Shown one piece after another: positions 33,300 through 44,765 of a stretch of DNA of 64,000 bases (positions within the stretch are counted from its first letter, which is position 1; every line of letters begins with the position of its first letter). The translations under genes were made by a program, and so were the position numbers. Origin of the DNA: Heterocephalus glaber (lineage: Eukaryota; Chordata; Mammalia; Rodentia; Bathyergidae); contig NW_004624855.1 in the NCBI RefSeq assembly GCF_000247695.1, positions 5,136,232-5,200,231 of the forward strand. The letters run 5' to 3'. Below the pieces are notes generated by a model. The model was not told the DNA's origin, searched no databases, and worked only from the letters and a program-made list of their open reading frames with translations.

Positions 33300-33640
33300 T
33301 TACTCTGCCATAAAGAAGATAAATTGTATTTGTAGGAATATGAATGCACCTCAAGACCAGAAAATTAAGTGAAAGAAATCAGACACACAAGCATAAATAT
33401 TGGATGGTTTCTTTTACATGATAAATCCAAACTAGAAAGAACAAAATAAAAGAGAAATAATAAGAAAGAAGGAGATAAAATTTTTGCAAGAGAGAAGAAC
33501 AATAGATGGATGGATGCCGGAGGTAGGAAAGAGGGCTGGAAGAAGATAGAAAAAAAGAATTAGGATGTGTTATTGCCACAATGAATGCAATTATTATATA
33601 CTGCAAGCACGTACTAATAGAAAGCATTTTTTTAAGGTCT
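33300..33640 (+). mobile_element. L1 3' end (second copy)
   Basis: 'tactctgccataaagaagat', 'gaatatgaatgcacctcaag', 'agtgaaagaaatcagacaca' and 'aatattggatggtttctttt', then a purine-rich stretch and 'aatgcaattattatatactg' with 'gtactaatagaaag', correspond to the ORF2 end and 3'UTR. It repeats the part already present at 32930-33100, so it is a separate copy or duplication on the other side of the MITE. Confidence 0.8.
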
Positions 33641-34439
33641 GATATTTGGGTTCCACCAAAAACAGAGAGAAAAAAAATACAACATTAGTTTTTCTTGGTC
33701 AAAGAGATGAACCAAATAGAAAAATAGATATTTTATGCTTTCTATTTTATTTCCCTGAGGGTCTGCAGCTTTTCCCAATGCTTTTTAGCTTCTCCTCTTC
33801 CTCCTGAGGAATCATTACTCATGACCTATTCCTGAGCTCTTCAGAGAAGAAACCCAGCAGACTGGTTAAGGGTCTCTGGAGCTCATGAAAACACTCAAGA
33901 AATCATAGGAAAATTATCAGGAAGGAGCCAACTCAGCTGTTGCCAGTGGACAGAGCACCATGCCCATCCCAGGAGTTTCAGTCAAAGTAGCACAGACATT
34001 GTAAGCTGCTTTCTTGCCTATATCTAACAGTAGGAGAACTAAGCAATGGGCAGGTGTGGTATGAGTTTGGTACTGGTGTGGTACTAGGCCACTTTCTTTC
34101 CCACATGCCCCTTCTCCACCTGCCAGTGCCAGAACAGGGGGAGTATCATCTTCCTCCAGGACTGAACTGTGTCATTACTCAAGGGAGGCCGTGACACCAA
34201 CAACTGGAATAATGACTGTGTTGTCATTCTTGTCACCAAGCACACCACGACTGACATAGAAATTCTACCTTGAAAATATCAGGCTAGAAGTAGCCACGAA
34301 AAATTTATTTCCACATATTTTCTAAGAAACTGATCAAAGCAACAGCATTTTGGTGTTTAGGAATGTCACCAAATTCTTTAGCATATTCTTAGAAGTAGAA
34401 TTGTCCTGATCAGTTTTGTGTTCTTTGCTTTGTAAAACT
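33641..34439. other. Unassigned sequence
   Basis: No recognised repeat or coding frame. About 33950-34260 is GC-richer and might be conserved non-coding DNA or a decayed processed pseudogene, but no parent gene was recognised. Confidence 0.35.
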
Positions 34440-34560
34440 GTTTACACACTTATTCAGTAAACTGTTTACGAAGTGTTCAGCCTGTGTGAACGCTGTCTTA
34501 GAAGCTAGAGACACAATGATAAATGCCACTGCTCCCATAAGGAAGAGTGCAGGGTAGTGG
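34440..34560 (-). repeat. L2 3' end fragment
   Basis: 'gaagtgttcagcctgtgtga', 'agaagctagagacacaatga' and 'taaatgccactgctcccata' resemble the reverse complement of the L2 3' end. Confidence 0.55.
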
Positions 34561-34747
34561 GAAAACACTATGTTTGCAATGTAGTGTCATTGGAGGACAA
34601 TAGTCATCATTATCTCCAGATGACATGGGATCATGAAGTCAGAGAGCTAGGAAACCAGGAGGAAGAAAGACATTGTTCTAGAAGTCAAAGAGGGGTCTTC
34701 CACACTAGATGTGGAAGGGTAAGTAGGAGTAAGTATTTACTTAGTTT

Positions 34748-34748
<1 letters not shown>

Positions 34749-34788
<40 letters not shown>

Positions 34789-34790
34789 AC
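34749..34790. repeat. (CTAT)n microsatellite
   Basis: About ten uninterrupted tetranucleotide units. Confidence 0.97.
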
Positions 34791-35216
34791 TTAGCTAGTT
34801 AATTACCTGCAGCCTATCTTGTTCCAGAAATGATTTTAAATATTTTTCAAAGGTGCATACAATATCAAAAGATAACAGAAATGAAAAGTAAGCTTTTTAA
34901 AAAGAGGGGAGTTCAAAGAGAAAATAATGGAAAAAATGATGAAGTGAAAAAAAATGTATTGTGTTAAATGTCTATGTGTATAATATAAGAACGTAAATTT
35001 GATTTCAAGCTTTGCAGCAGCCAAATTTAAAAACCTAGAGATTAATCATCAACTATTGAGACAAAATAAAAATAAAAGCCAATATTCACTCAATTATCCA
35101 TTTGCAAAGCAGAGATAAAGAAATGTGGAGCCTGAAGTGTAGAGTAGAATTAAGAAGTGAGAATGAGTGAAGCTGAAGAAGTGAGAGAGCACTTGAGCAT
35201 GAATACACATTTATGG
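34791..35216. other. Unassigned AT-rich sequence
   Basis: No gene or recognised repeat. Confidence 0.35.
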
Positions 35217-35960
35217 CACACTAAACGGAAGCTCCTATCTCTCTCATTTGTCCCTGCACTGGCTATGGGCAGGGAGGGACTTATCCGGTAGTTATCCCCC
35301 CAACCTCGTTGCTTCCCTTTGCTCTTCCTTGCACCCAAAAGGACAGGGACTGTTTACTTTAGTGTCCTTTTCTGGCTGTCTAGCAGTATCTTCCTTGGCC
35401 ATTAATCTGCCATTCTCTACTCCAACATTAGTGCAGCCAGGCTGCGTAGGACCCCTTCTCTCTACCACATCAGCCAATACTGTTGCAGTTTTGGGAATAG
35501 AGAGGGCACCTGGGAGTAGCTATGTAAGATCAAAAAGGGGAGGATCTTGGCCCCTTGTTTGCATACACAGCATTCACAGTAAGCCTTCCAAAGATTCCCT
35601 GGTTTGGGCCCTCACCCTCACTAAAACAGGTCTGTAAGTTGCTACATAAGCAGCACTTTCCAGGTACTCTTTTACACTGAGTAATGTAGGCAAAGTGAAT
35701 AAACAGAGGTGTTAACACCAAAAATCCCCAGAGAATAGCAGCCAATGGAGAAGAGCAGCTAACAAAGACCAGCAGCAGTGACCTTGCACCTGGCAGAGTC
35801 AACCTAAGTGTTCTGCATAAGCTGGCATCAGACAGTGACAGCCAGCAGTGGCAGAGACCCAATGCCCAGCGGAGTCCAACATGGTGTCCAGCACAAGGTG
35901 GTGGCTGGCAGCCCCAGTGACCAGCATCTATGTCAACTGTTGTTATCTGGTGACATTTGG
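35217..35960 (+). repeat. Unassigned GC-richer dispersed repeat, copy A
   Basis: Shares long ordered similarity with 58915-59785: 'cttccctttgctcttccttg', 'gccattctctactccaacat', 'gaatagagagggcacctggg', 'accagcagcagtgacc', 'gtcaactgttgttatctggtgac' (shortened where needed). It lacks the roughly 190-base AATAAA-bearing segment of copy B and has extra CAGC-rich sub-repeats near its end. The composition and polyadenylation signal in copy B suggest an LTR-like or other retroelement, but no PBS, tRNA-like or 7SL-like part is seen. Open frames across it differ between copies and are not genes. Confidence 0.72.
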
Positions 35961-36559
35961 ATTTTGTGCTTTTTAATTTTTTCTTAAATTTTACATGCGG
36001 ATGTAGCACTTTTTTGCATAGACAATACACCAAATAGCAGTGAAAAACAATCTGGCTAATTTAAAAATGTTTTCACTATTTTTTCAGTAACTCTTAGAGA
36101 CCTGGAGTAGAAAGTTATATCATAAGGACAGCTCTGTATTCTCTCCTTTGATAGTTCACAATGCATTAGATATGAAAGTCAATTAAAAAAGACTATAGTG
36201 TCCAGAGCTACAGATCCTACTCAAGTGTTCCTATGTCTACAGGAGCATTTCTTACAACTGATGAGCTCTATAATACATATGTGAAAGACTTGTGTATGCT
36301 TCTGGCAGAAGAGAAACATGGGGATGCAAATTCAGGTTTTAGACCAGCTTCCCCTCCAACAACCCATTAGCATCTACAGATATAATGTTCATGTAACATG
36401 AGTTCCAATGGAACTTATATTCTGTCATAAAAGAAATGTTTGCATGGATGTCTTGTCCTTCTAGTTAGTGTGTGAGTTCTTCTAAGGCTGAGGAACTGGT
36501 TTTACCTGTATGTTCAATCCCTGCAGTGCACAGTTCTTTGTAATAATATAAATGTTAAC
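35961..36559. other. Unassigned sequence
   Basis: No gene or recognised repeat. Confidence 0.35.
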
Positions 36560-36770
36560 ACCTAATGAGCACTTAAAATTATCAAGGAATGCACCATGCT
36601 AGGACCTACATGAACTATCTCATGCAATCTTCACAACTGTAGAAATAAGAATTGTCCCATTTACAGATAAGCCCTAAAAGCACAGAGAGGTTAGCTAACT
36701 TGCCCAAGAGCACAGAGCTTGAAAATGGTGAAGTTAGGCTTCCATACCCATATTCTAAGCAATGTTGGTC
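36560..36770 (-). repeat. MIR, nearly full length
   Basis: Reverse-complement MIR: 'actatctcatgcaatcttca', 'cccatttacagataagccct', 'cacagagaggttagctaact', 'tgcccaagagcacagagctt' and 'gaagttaggcttccataccc'. Confidence 0.85.
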
Positions 36771-36814
36771 AGCATGTAATCAACATTTGTTATTAAGTAT
36801 TCAAGTATTATACA

Positions 36815-37300
36815 TCAAGGTTTGGCCTAACATGACCCATGGTCCAAATAGAGACCACAGCCCATTTTTATATGGCCTGTAAGTTAAGAATTGTTTTTAT
36901 AATTATGCACATAAAAGGCAGGAAAATGGAAAATGTTTTTGCAGTGGCAAAATAATTACAATGTATTACAAATGCCAGTGAAACTATTTTTCAATCTTAA
37001 AATAACTCAATTATCTTTTTAGCAATGAAAATAAAATAATATGAAGATAAACAAATAATTCTTTATAAATGGCTTTGAAGAAAAATTAAAAACACATTTT
37101 GTGACACATAAAATTTAAATTTTATTGTGTTGTATGAGCTTAGCCTTGCTCAAACATTTACATATCTTCTATGTATATTTACATACCCTCTATGACTCTT
37201 TTCACAATATAATGGTGGAGTCATTGCAAAAGTCAGAATGGCCTATAAAGTTTAAAACATTTAGTGTCTGATCCTTTATAGAAAATCTTTCCAAATTGCT
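36815..37300 (-). repeat. MER-type hAT DNA transposon, near full length
   Basis: Opposite orientation to the copy at 26607: 'gtttggcctaacatgaccca', 'cccatttttatatggcctgt', 'aagttaagaattgtttttat', 'attttgtgacacataaaatt', 'cagaatggcctataaagttt' and 'tttatagaaaatctttccaa' fall in consensus order at both ends. The middle is poorly conserved. Confidence 0.6.
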
Positions 37301-37954
37301 ATTAGAGATGAAACCTTTGTTTTAGTATTTACTCAGAATCATTCAGAGCGTTTTTTTATAAACTAGATTCCTGGAGCTCCATAGTGTGTTTGAAAAACTC
37401 CCTAGGTGATTCCAATAATCACCCAAGTCTGGAAGCCACAGCTAGGAATCACTTTGGCCTTGAGCAGTTGCCCCTTAGGGACCTTTCTTTCTCCTGAGTG
37501 AACAGGAGTGGGTGGGGGTTAAAGACCCTTGCATGCTCCTGAACAAAGCCCCCTCCAATCCCTGACATGACAGAAGCTGGGCAAGATGAAAGCATTAAGA
37601 AATCATAGGATTAAGATGAGACAGGATCTTTCCTCTGCTTGCACAGAGTTCATCTGAAACCATACTTCCAGAGAGGGGGAAATGACTCCATGGAAGAATC
37701 TACTTATGAAGTGCAAAGGTAATGTTTGCAACCTACTCCTCTCTCTTAGGGAAGAACTGCTTCCGCTTTGGACAGGACAGCTGACAAATGGCCTCAGCTC
37801 TGATCATCTTGAGAAAGTACATGAACCTGCTTCAAGCCAAACATCTTGAGTGAATAGTCTGGTCCACTTTTAACACCCCTTTCCTCTGTCTCCTTTGTAC
37901 TGACAAACGTGCTCTCCTTCCAGGGCTTCTGCCCATGTCACTCTTGGGGCTTAG
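37301..37954. other. Mostly unassigned; possible MER5A-like scrap
   Basis: About 37375-37445 ('ctccctaggtgattccaata', 'gtctggaagccacagc') resembles a MER5A end. The remainder (37500-37950), GC-richer, is unassigned. Confidence 0.4.
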
Positions 37955-38205
37955 TTTTTAAATTAATTTTATTGGTACATTTATATATATATATAAATGA
38001 TCACATTCATCATAGGGAATTTGTACCTGTACATAGTATATCTTGATTCTTCTTTTTTCCCCATTTCCTTCCCCTCCTTATTTACAAAAGCTTTGTTTGC
38101 ATTTTTCCTTTTATTCTCTTTCTTCATCTTCCCTTCCTTCCTTCCTTCCCCCACCCCTGCCTACCTCACCTTCCCAAATGAACATTTTCTTCCTATTTCA
38201 CAATA
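37955..38205 (-). mobile_element. L1 3'UTR fragment, antisense
   Basis: 'taattttattggtacattta', 'gatcacattcatcataggga', 'atttgtacctgtacatagta' and 'tttccttcccctccttattt' are the reverse complement of the L1 3' tail. A TA repeat and TTCC repeats have grown within it. Confidence 0.85.
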
Positions 38206-38409
38206 TCTGTTTTCACCTGTAGCCACCTCTGCTCAACCTCTTTCAATTATCACCCTCTATTTAAATGAACATGCACTCCATGTTTCACAGTGGGACCTTT
38301 TCTTTTCCCAATAGGTTTCCTAGATGATTCATAGCTTGAACTGTCGCCTACAGTTTTAAAATCTCTTTCTTATTCCCAGGTCTTACTCCTTAGTGACATA
38401 GGAAGCAGT

Positions 38410-38550
38410 GGGTTGACAGGAATATCTCAGGTTGTGCTACTTCCTCACTGACTTTGAGCAAGTCACTTATCCTCTCTATTTCCTCCTCCCTAAGATATGA
38501 ATAATAACAATAGTTTGTGCTTCATAGATTTCTTGTGAGAATGACTTGAG
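38410..38550 (+). repeat. MIR fragment
   Basis: 'tgactttgagcaagtcactt', 'atcctctctatttcctcctc' and 'gaataataacaatagt' follow the MIR core. Confidence 0.72.
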
Positions 38551-38594
38551 TTTTTCATAACGCTGCTCACCTAGGGTGATTTTACTCACTTCCT

Positions 38595-38720
38595 TTGAGG
38601 GACATTTGGTACTGTGTTTAGATATAATCTGGTATTAACACCTGGGTAGATGATGCTGACATCCAGTGGGTGAAAAACAAGGATGCTGCTGAACATTCTA
38701 CATAGCACGGGACAACTGAA
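38595..38720 (+). repeat. hAT-Charlie MER20-like fragment
   Basis: 'gagggacatttggtactgtg', 'gctgacatccagtgggtgaa', 'ggatgctgctgaacattcta' and 'catagcacgggacaac' match the same family as at 13525. Confidence 0.68.
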
Positions 38721-39031
38721 TTCTGGAGAGGGATGAACTTGGAGAGTTCAAATCCTGTATCTTTGCTTACTTTTTAATCAAATATTAATTTTTTATATTG
38801 CCTTTCACAAAGGGGCACAAATTCTGGATAAGTAGAAATTAGTGCATTTGAAGAATACTAGGAGATCAGTATTCTAATTGAAGTAAGGCTCTATTTGCTG
38901 GGTGTTTGGGGGAAAATCATTTTTAATCTGTGAACCTTGTAGAAGTAACCTCCTTATTTTCTCTCAGAAGGAATTCGAGCCTCCTTATACCTGGTCGTTT
39001 GGCTCAGCTAGAGAAAGTTGATGTTGATAAC
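38721..39031. other. Unassigned sequence
   Basis: No gene or recognised repeat. Confidence 0.35.
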
Positions 39032-39047
39032 AAAAACTATGTGGTTA

Positions 39048-39134
39048 GGGCTGGGGATTTAGCTCAGTGGTTCCGCCGCCTGCCTCACAAGCGCAAGGAC
39101 CTGAGTTTGATCCCCGGTACCAAAAAAACCCCCA
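39048..39134 (+). mobile_element. ID-type tRNA-derived SINE
   Basis: Close to the apparent family consensus: 'gggctggggatttagctcag', 'ggttccgccgcctgcctcac', 'gagtttgatccccggtacc' and an A-rich tail with CCCC interruption. Flanked by 16-base target-site duplications (39032-39047 and 39135-39150) with one mismatch. Confidence 0.93.
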
Positions 39135-39150
39135 AAAAACTATGTGGCAG

Positions 39151-41404
39151 GGGCTGGCAAAAAAAAAGGACTGTAAGACATTACAACACAAGAAGTGCAG
39201 TCCTCTTCTCTCAACAAAGCAACATCTGTATCACTGTCATTGTAAGAAATCTACAAAATGGATAAGAACCAACCTAAAACCACACATCTGAAGAAGTTTC
39301 ATCAGAAAACTGGACACCTGGACCCAGTGTAATCATCTTACTTCATAAACAGGGAAATATTCACACACAGAGAACTCCAAGGGTGGAATGAGTAATCCAA
39401 GCTAGACCTGTTCTTACTGGAGTTGGGAAAGGACAACAAGGAAAGGAATCAGACAAAAATGATAAGCTCTAATCACTCTGCAAAACTGTACAGGGACTTT
39501 CAGATAGAAGTCATTTGTGTACATCTGAAGATGAGGCTATTCCACGAGAAGAGAGAAAGAAGCCCATTCTCACACATAGCCTAGAATGGCTCCAACCTCT
39601 TATCTGGGAAATACCTAAATATACTTCCATGTATTCCACTTCCATATCCATCAACCATACAAGATTTATTCCGATTTGCTTTTCCAACAGACAAGTAATT
39701 TCTACTGATCAGTTACTCTTGTTCTTTTGCCTCCTCTCATTTTGTGAAGGAAGCGAGAGAAAACTGTGCCAGGCACTGTGCTCTTTCTGAACTCTAACTA
39801 ATAAAACAGACACCTTGTCTGGACACAGAGATGAAAACCACAAGCAGTTTCAGAAACGCTTAGCAAACAAACACTAATCAAACTCACCTGTATTGGAAAA
39901 TCACCCTGACTATTGCCCCCTCTTGCTCTCTTTCCTTCCCTACACATAGGTGTTTTGTTCTTTTGCTGTGGCCCCACAAATAAATAACTTGAGACTCATA
40001 CTAAAGCACCTGTGGTGACTGTGTGAACTGTTAATTATGAAATTTGGATATACCATCTGGGTTAACATTTGGCTGAGGACAGCTGAAGCTCTCAATGCTT
40101 CTGAGAAAAACTATGAATATTTTCCTATTAATTATTATAGTACTTCCCAGCTGGCATTTCCTTGTCTCTCCTCTGTGCCTATTCAAACCCAAGCACTTCA
40201 AGTTTCCGCCAAGTCCCTCCTTCCCTAGTGTGCTTGCTCTGATTTTTTAGCCCTCATTGTGAATCCCACTTGCATTTATAGTCAGTATCCAAATGTTTAA
40301 ATCCTTAGTTTTTTTCTGATTTTTTCCCACATACTAATTCAGACTTCTGAATGTGGCAGCTATGTAGTCCCTTATATTCCTTTTTATCCTTTGTCTCCAC
40401 AGTGCACTGAATGAATATTCTTTGCACACTGTATTTCACATATATTTCAGGACATTACCAACATTGGAGTAGTAATCTCCTAAGGCGAAACCAAGACTTG
40501 TCACCCTTTGCAAGTGTCCCACAGTCAACCAACCAGTTTGACCCTAGACATTTAATCATACAAAAGATGAAAATAAAATACATAAATATTCCAAAGACGT
40601 GGAATATGTTTTTCAGTGAACCATGTAGAGCTGTAACTGGAAGAACCTTTAAAACAATCTAGCAGAAGACTTTCTATTTACAGAATAGAATAAGCAGCCA
40701 GGGGGACATAGAAACAAGGTCTTTTTTTGCTCTGTTCTGTGTTTTTCCCAGGTAAGCACCCAAGCTGCAGTTCTGTATCTGCACTTGAATGTGTCGTTCC
40801 TGATTCCTGATTCCCAAGTACTCTCTCTTGCCTGGCTAATTACAGTGTCATACTCAGGCTTAACCACAGCCCATTAGATTATTTGCAGTGCCCTCTCATG
40901 CTTTCAATTTTCCTCCAAGACCTACAGCCAGAACATTTCGCCAAAACTCACAGGCATACTTTCAAAACTTACCCTCACATGGGCTTAGCTGTATGTTTGT
41001 TCCTACCGAACTCTAATTGTTTCTTTGGTCTTTGATTTTCTCAGGTATAGTAATACAGTTACCATTATACTTCTATCCAGAAGAGTTGGGCACATGATTA
41101 TTCTCAAAACAGCTGCCAAGTTTGCCAGTGGGGATGACTTCTTAGGCAAAGGCAGGCAGGATAGCATTTTACTCTTTCAGGAACTAGTATTGTGCTTTTC
41201 TTCCTCCAAATCCAGAGGTAAAAGGCCTTCCTCACATTTAAAAGAGTGTTAAAACCTGACCCCTTCCCATTTGTGGAACTTGTCATTTCCCTCAGCTCTG
41301 TTTATCAGAGACAGGAGGTTAGATGAAGGTTGCCTGTGTGGTTCTCCAGTGAGGTCACAGATGTCCAAATATTTGATGGTATCACAATGTAACCTTCTGT
41401 ACTG
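39151..41404. other. Long unassigned stretch
   Basis: About 2.2 kb with no confident repeat or gene. Around 39900-40030 an AATAAATAA-containing segment could belong to an old LTR, but ends are not defined. Open frames of 60-91 codons show no domain. Confidence 0.35.
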
Positions 41405-41650
41405 GTTTCTCTTTTTGGAATTTTAAATTAAATTTACTTCAACACACTCAAAAACATAAAAATTGTATATATTGATGGTGTAACCTGATGTTTCAATACA
41501 TGAGTACATTGTGTTTAAATTGCTATAAACAAATCTATCTCCTACAATATTTTTCATTTCTTTATGGTAAAAACTTTCAAAATCCTTTTTTCTAGCAGTA
41601 GTGTACATTTCAAAATGTTTTGCTTTCTGATGCTCGCTTTTCAGGTGCCA
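41405..41650 (-). mobile_element. Old L1M 3'UTR fragment
   Basis: 'attgtatatattgatggtgt', 'gatgtttcaatacatgagta', 'cattgtgtttaaattgctat' and 'catttctttatggtaaaaac', then 'aaaatccttttttctagcag', match the reverse complement of an L1MA/L1MB-type 3'UTR. Confidence 0.68.
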
Positions 41651-42399
41651 GGAACTTTGGAGATTTGTCCTATAAACTGTGCATAAACTTTTCTCCAAGA
41701 GTATTGTTTGACTGACGTGTTGTCTTTAAATCTGAGTGAATACAGACAGAAGTGACGGGAGTTTTCAAGAAAGAGCTAACAATGGTATGTGCCTTCTTTA
41801 ATGTTTCTAATCACCTGTGCTTTCTGACAAGACAGGTTCTTGGCAAGTTTGCAAATACCACTTCAACAAGCATTCGTCTATTTCTGAAGCTCTCCTTCCA
41901 CTCCAAGCACCCAGGCCAGCAGCCTCACGGAAGTTTGTGGTTTCTCAGGGTGCTTCTTACTAAAATTATTCCCACTAGCAAGCACCCTGAGCTTTAAATT
42001 TGTCTGCCCCTTCACTCTACATGAAATTTCCTGTGTAATTTCCAGAAGCCACCTATTTCTGATAAGACTTACCATACAGGTAATATAAATTGGAGGAGTA
42101 TCCTCAGCCTCTCTCCATCCATCAGTTTGCATCATTTCTAAAAAGAAGAGGCTGGGATAAATGCTCCCAAAACCCTTTCATGCTCTGATGTTGAGTGCTT
42201 CAATGAACAACGGTAAGGTTCTAGCAAGGGAATTAATATACCTTCCATTATGCTTGTTCTGGATTGTCACAATTATATACCTTCTTAAAGTTATATATCT
42301 TTTGGTTACTCCAGAGAAAGCAACTCCAGACTGGTGGCAGAATAATGACAGAGATATTTCTGACTAGGTAGACTTCTTGGCATCCTTTTCAGAGACACC
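41651..42399. other. Unassigned sequence
   Basis: No gene or confident repeat. Confidence 0.35.
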
Positions 42400-42495
42400 A
42401 TGAAATTGTGGAAAGAGCCCTGATTTGATGTGACAAAAATTTGGATTTGAATCACTTATAATCTGAGCAATGTTGGGAAAATTACTGCAGTTTGT
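42400..42495 (+). repeat. MIR fragment (weak)
   Basis: 'ttgtggaaagagccctgatt', 'tggatttgaatcacttataa' and 'ctgagcaatgttgggaaaat' resemble the MIR 5' part and core. Confidence 0.5.
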
Positions 42496-43177
42496 TGCAA
42501 GGTAGTTCAACTACAAAATACATCAATACTTTTCTCAAAGTGATGTTCCTGCTGCTACTGCTTTTGTTGTAATAAAGTACAAAATGGAAAAATATAATAA
42601 AGCTCCCAATCCCAAACAATACTTGGCTCATAAAAATATGTCCAGTAAATGTTCATTGCCTTTTCAATCTTACTCTGTCCAAATTCATTCTTCATGTGAA
42701 AAAACTCCAAATTATTTCTTTTGTTTAATCCAAATGTGAATTTTTTCATTTTCTATGGGTGAGATACAAATTATTAACATAGTAAAAAGAATACCCATAA
42801 CTGAAGGACAGCAAAGTGGAAGGGTCTTGTAAGAGACACATAACTCAATCACTTTGCAGTTATTTATCATGTGTTATTACAGGAGTCAGGTTCCACATTC
42901 CCTCAACTTCAGGGGGTCACATTAGCTAGGCTGAACATACTCAACTTACAGCTATCTAAATATACCTCATTCAAAAAGTCTTCTTCTTTAATTCTAATAG
43001 AGAAAAAGAATAACAAAACACATGTTCTTAAACAAGGATACAGAGTTTGACACCCTCAGCCAGCATCAAACTAAAGCCTAAAAGATAAATATCACCTCAT
43101 ATTTTCAGAAAGAAGCTAAACCCACCTCCATTCTCCTTGCCCACGGCGTTTCCTTTTCTCATTATCTTTTTTTACAG
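42496..43177. other. Unassigned sequence upstream of exon-like interval
   Basis: AT-rich DNA with no gene or confident repeat. It ends in a pyrimidine-rich tract and 'tttttttacag', a good splice-acceptor context. Confidence 0.35.
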
Positions 43178-43342
43178 GGAAATTGCAATGCACAGTCCAG
43201 TGAGTCATCACTTGATCAAATATGGCTCCTGCTGTGCAGAAGCTGTGGAGAGAACTCTCCAGGAAGACATGGTTGGAACCTGTTGGCCCATGAGGCTATG
43301 CTGCCCTGGGGAATTGGGGTTACATGTCTTTGGGCCCAGAAG
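43178..43342 (+). other. Exon-like interval with strong splice sites
   Basis: A 165-base segment preceded by a polypyrimidine tract ending in 'ttttttacag' and followed by 'aggtaaac', a good donor. Length is a multiple of three. Two of three plus-strand frames are open across it; one includes EIAMHSPVSHHLIKYGSCC, the other LLLCRSCGENSP. Composition is GC-richer than the flanks. No protein family is recognised, so it may be a non-coding RNA exon or chance. No neighbouring exon is identified. Confidence 0.25.
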
Positions 43343-44069
43343 GTAAACTATGGGGAAAATTATGATGCTTCCTTTTTATCACAGCAAAGATGAAGGCATC
43401 CAGAACCAGTTAGAAAGAAGAAGACTCATTCTGCAGCTCTCCAAGGTCGAGCGCATGCATCCTGGTCACAATCTGAGAGGAGACCCCGCTGTCTTATGCA
43501 TCCTCTTCCTGAGTGCCTGTCCCTGTATGATACAGAGCTTCCCTTCTTCAAAGACCACATGTGCAAACCTCATTTCAAGGCAGATGGAAGGCAAAAACCT
43601 TGATATTTAACACATTTAAATAAGAACAACTAATCCCCTTAAGCCAACTAGTAGCATTTAAAACAGTGGAACAAAGAAAAGATTTAGCCCACTGGGGAGA
43701 TAGTCTGAGAAAAGTTACTTTCCTTAATGGCCTTGATTTCCTCATGTCAACAGCTCATTTGTGCACATAATCCCAGGGCCAAAATTTCCTGAAGTGCTTT
43801 CGAGGGGGAAAGAAGATGAGGGGTACATGGGCTGTAGCTAAAAGAACTCTAGTTTTAAATGGTAGTATGGTCAACCTGAAAAGCTACATGATAAAATCAA
43901 CTTCAGAAGGTGCTATTTTTCTCAAGATACCGTGGAATCCGAAAACACAAAACAAAACAAAAAATTTAACTAGCCCCAATGCCACAATCTTGTCCAAGAA
44001 AATATTTTTCTAAGAGATAAAGAATTCATTCCTTGTTCCTATAGGAATCGGTCAACCTACAGTAGAGAT
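43343..44069. other. Unassigned sequence
   Basis: No recognised repeat. The first 250 bases continue the GC-richer region of the exon-like interval. Confidence 0.35.
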
Positions 44070-44510
44070 ACCTGAACACCCATGTTTATCGTGGCACTAT
44101 TTACAATAGTTAAGTTATAGAATCAGCTTAGACACCCATCAACAGCTTAATAGATAAAGGAAATATGGTCTATATACATAAAAGAGTATTATTCAGCATA
44201 AAGAAGAATAAAATCATATCATTTGCAAGAAAATGGATGGAAATATAGAGTCCCACATCAAATGAAACAAGCCAGACTCACAAAGACAAATATCACACAT
44301 TTTCTCCCATATGTGACATCTAGAAGGAAAATACAACATGAAAGTAGGAGACTATTAGAGGAGGGCGACAGAGGAAAGGGGAAGGGGAAGATACAGAATG
44401 ATAATAGCAGGGTGGATATGATCAAATTATGTTATGTCTATGTACAAAATTATTTTATCACTATAAAATCTAATTGCCTGCATAAATAATATGCATTAAT
44501 TTAAAAACAG
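44070..44510 (+). mobile_element. 5'-truncated L1 3' end
   Basis: 'aacacccatgtttatcgtgg', 'gacacccatcaacagcttaa', 'gagtattattcagcataaag', 'caagaaaatggatggaaata', 'atcacacattttctcccata' and a purine-rich 'ggaaaggggaaggggaagat' define the ORF2 end and 3'UTR. A-tail not preserved. Confidence 0.82.
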
Positions 44511-44692
44511 AGTTAAAGGATCCAGAAAGACTAGTTGCCTCAAAAGTCACATGGGAATATATTCTAAATTATTCTTTGAATGACAACCTCCATGTACTTA
44601 CATTAGCCAAATACCCGGACATCCTATTATGAGATTTAGGAAATGGGAAACTATATCTGAAATGAAAACTGTTGAGGTTCAAACTTTAAAAT
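44511..44692. other. Unassigned sequence
   Basis: Nothing recognised. Confidence 0.3.
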
Positions 44693-44765
44693 ATATGCAT
44701 ACACATGTGTATGATTGTGTGTACATGTACATGTGTGGCACATGTAGATTATATATATAATATTA
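44693..44765. repeat. Alternating purine-pyrimidine low-complexity tract
   Basis: Interrupted TG/CA and TA repeats ('catacacatgtgtatg', 'gtacatgtacatgtgtgg'), including the short palindrome 'catgtacatg'. Confidence 0.75.

Noticed and set aside
33950..34260. Processed pseudogene
   Set aside because: GC-richer and without repeats, but no parent protein could be read in any frame and no A-tail or TSD was found.
34749..34790. CRISPR-like array
   Set aside because: Uniform tetranucleotide units without spacers: a simple microsatellite. The same applies to 60440-60505.
35530..36033. 167-codon minus-strand open frame
   Set aside because: Crosses the edge of the unassigned repeat copy A into unrelated DNA; the frame is not kept in copy B and shows no domain.
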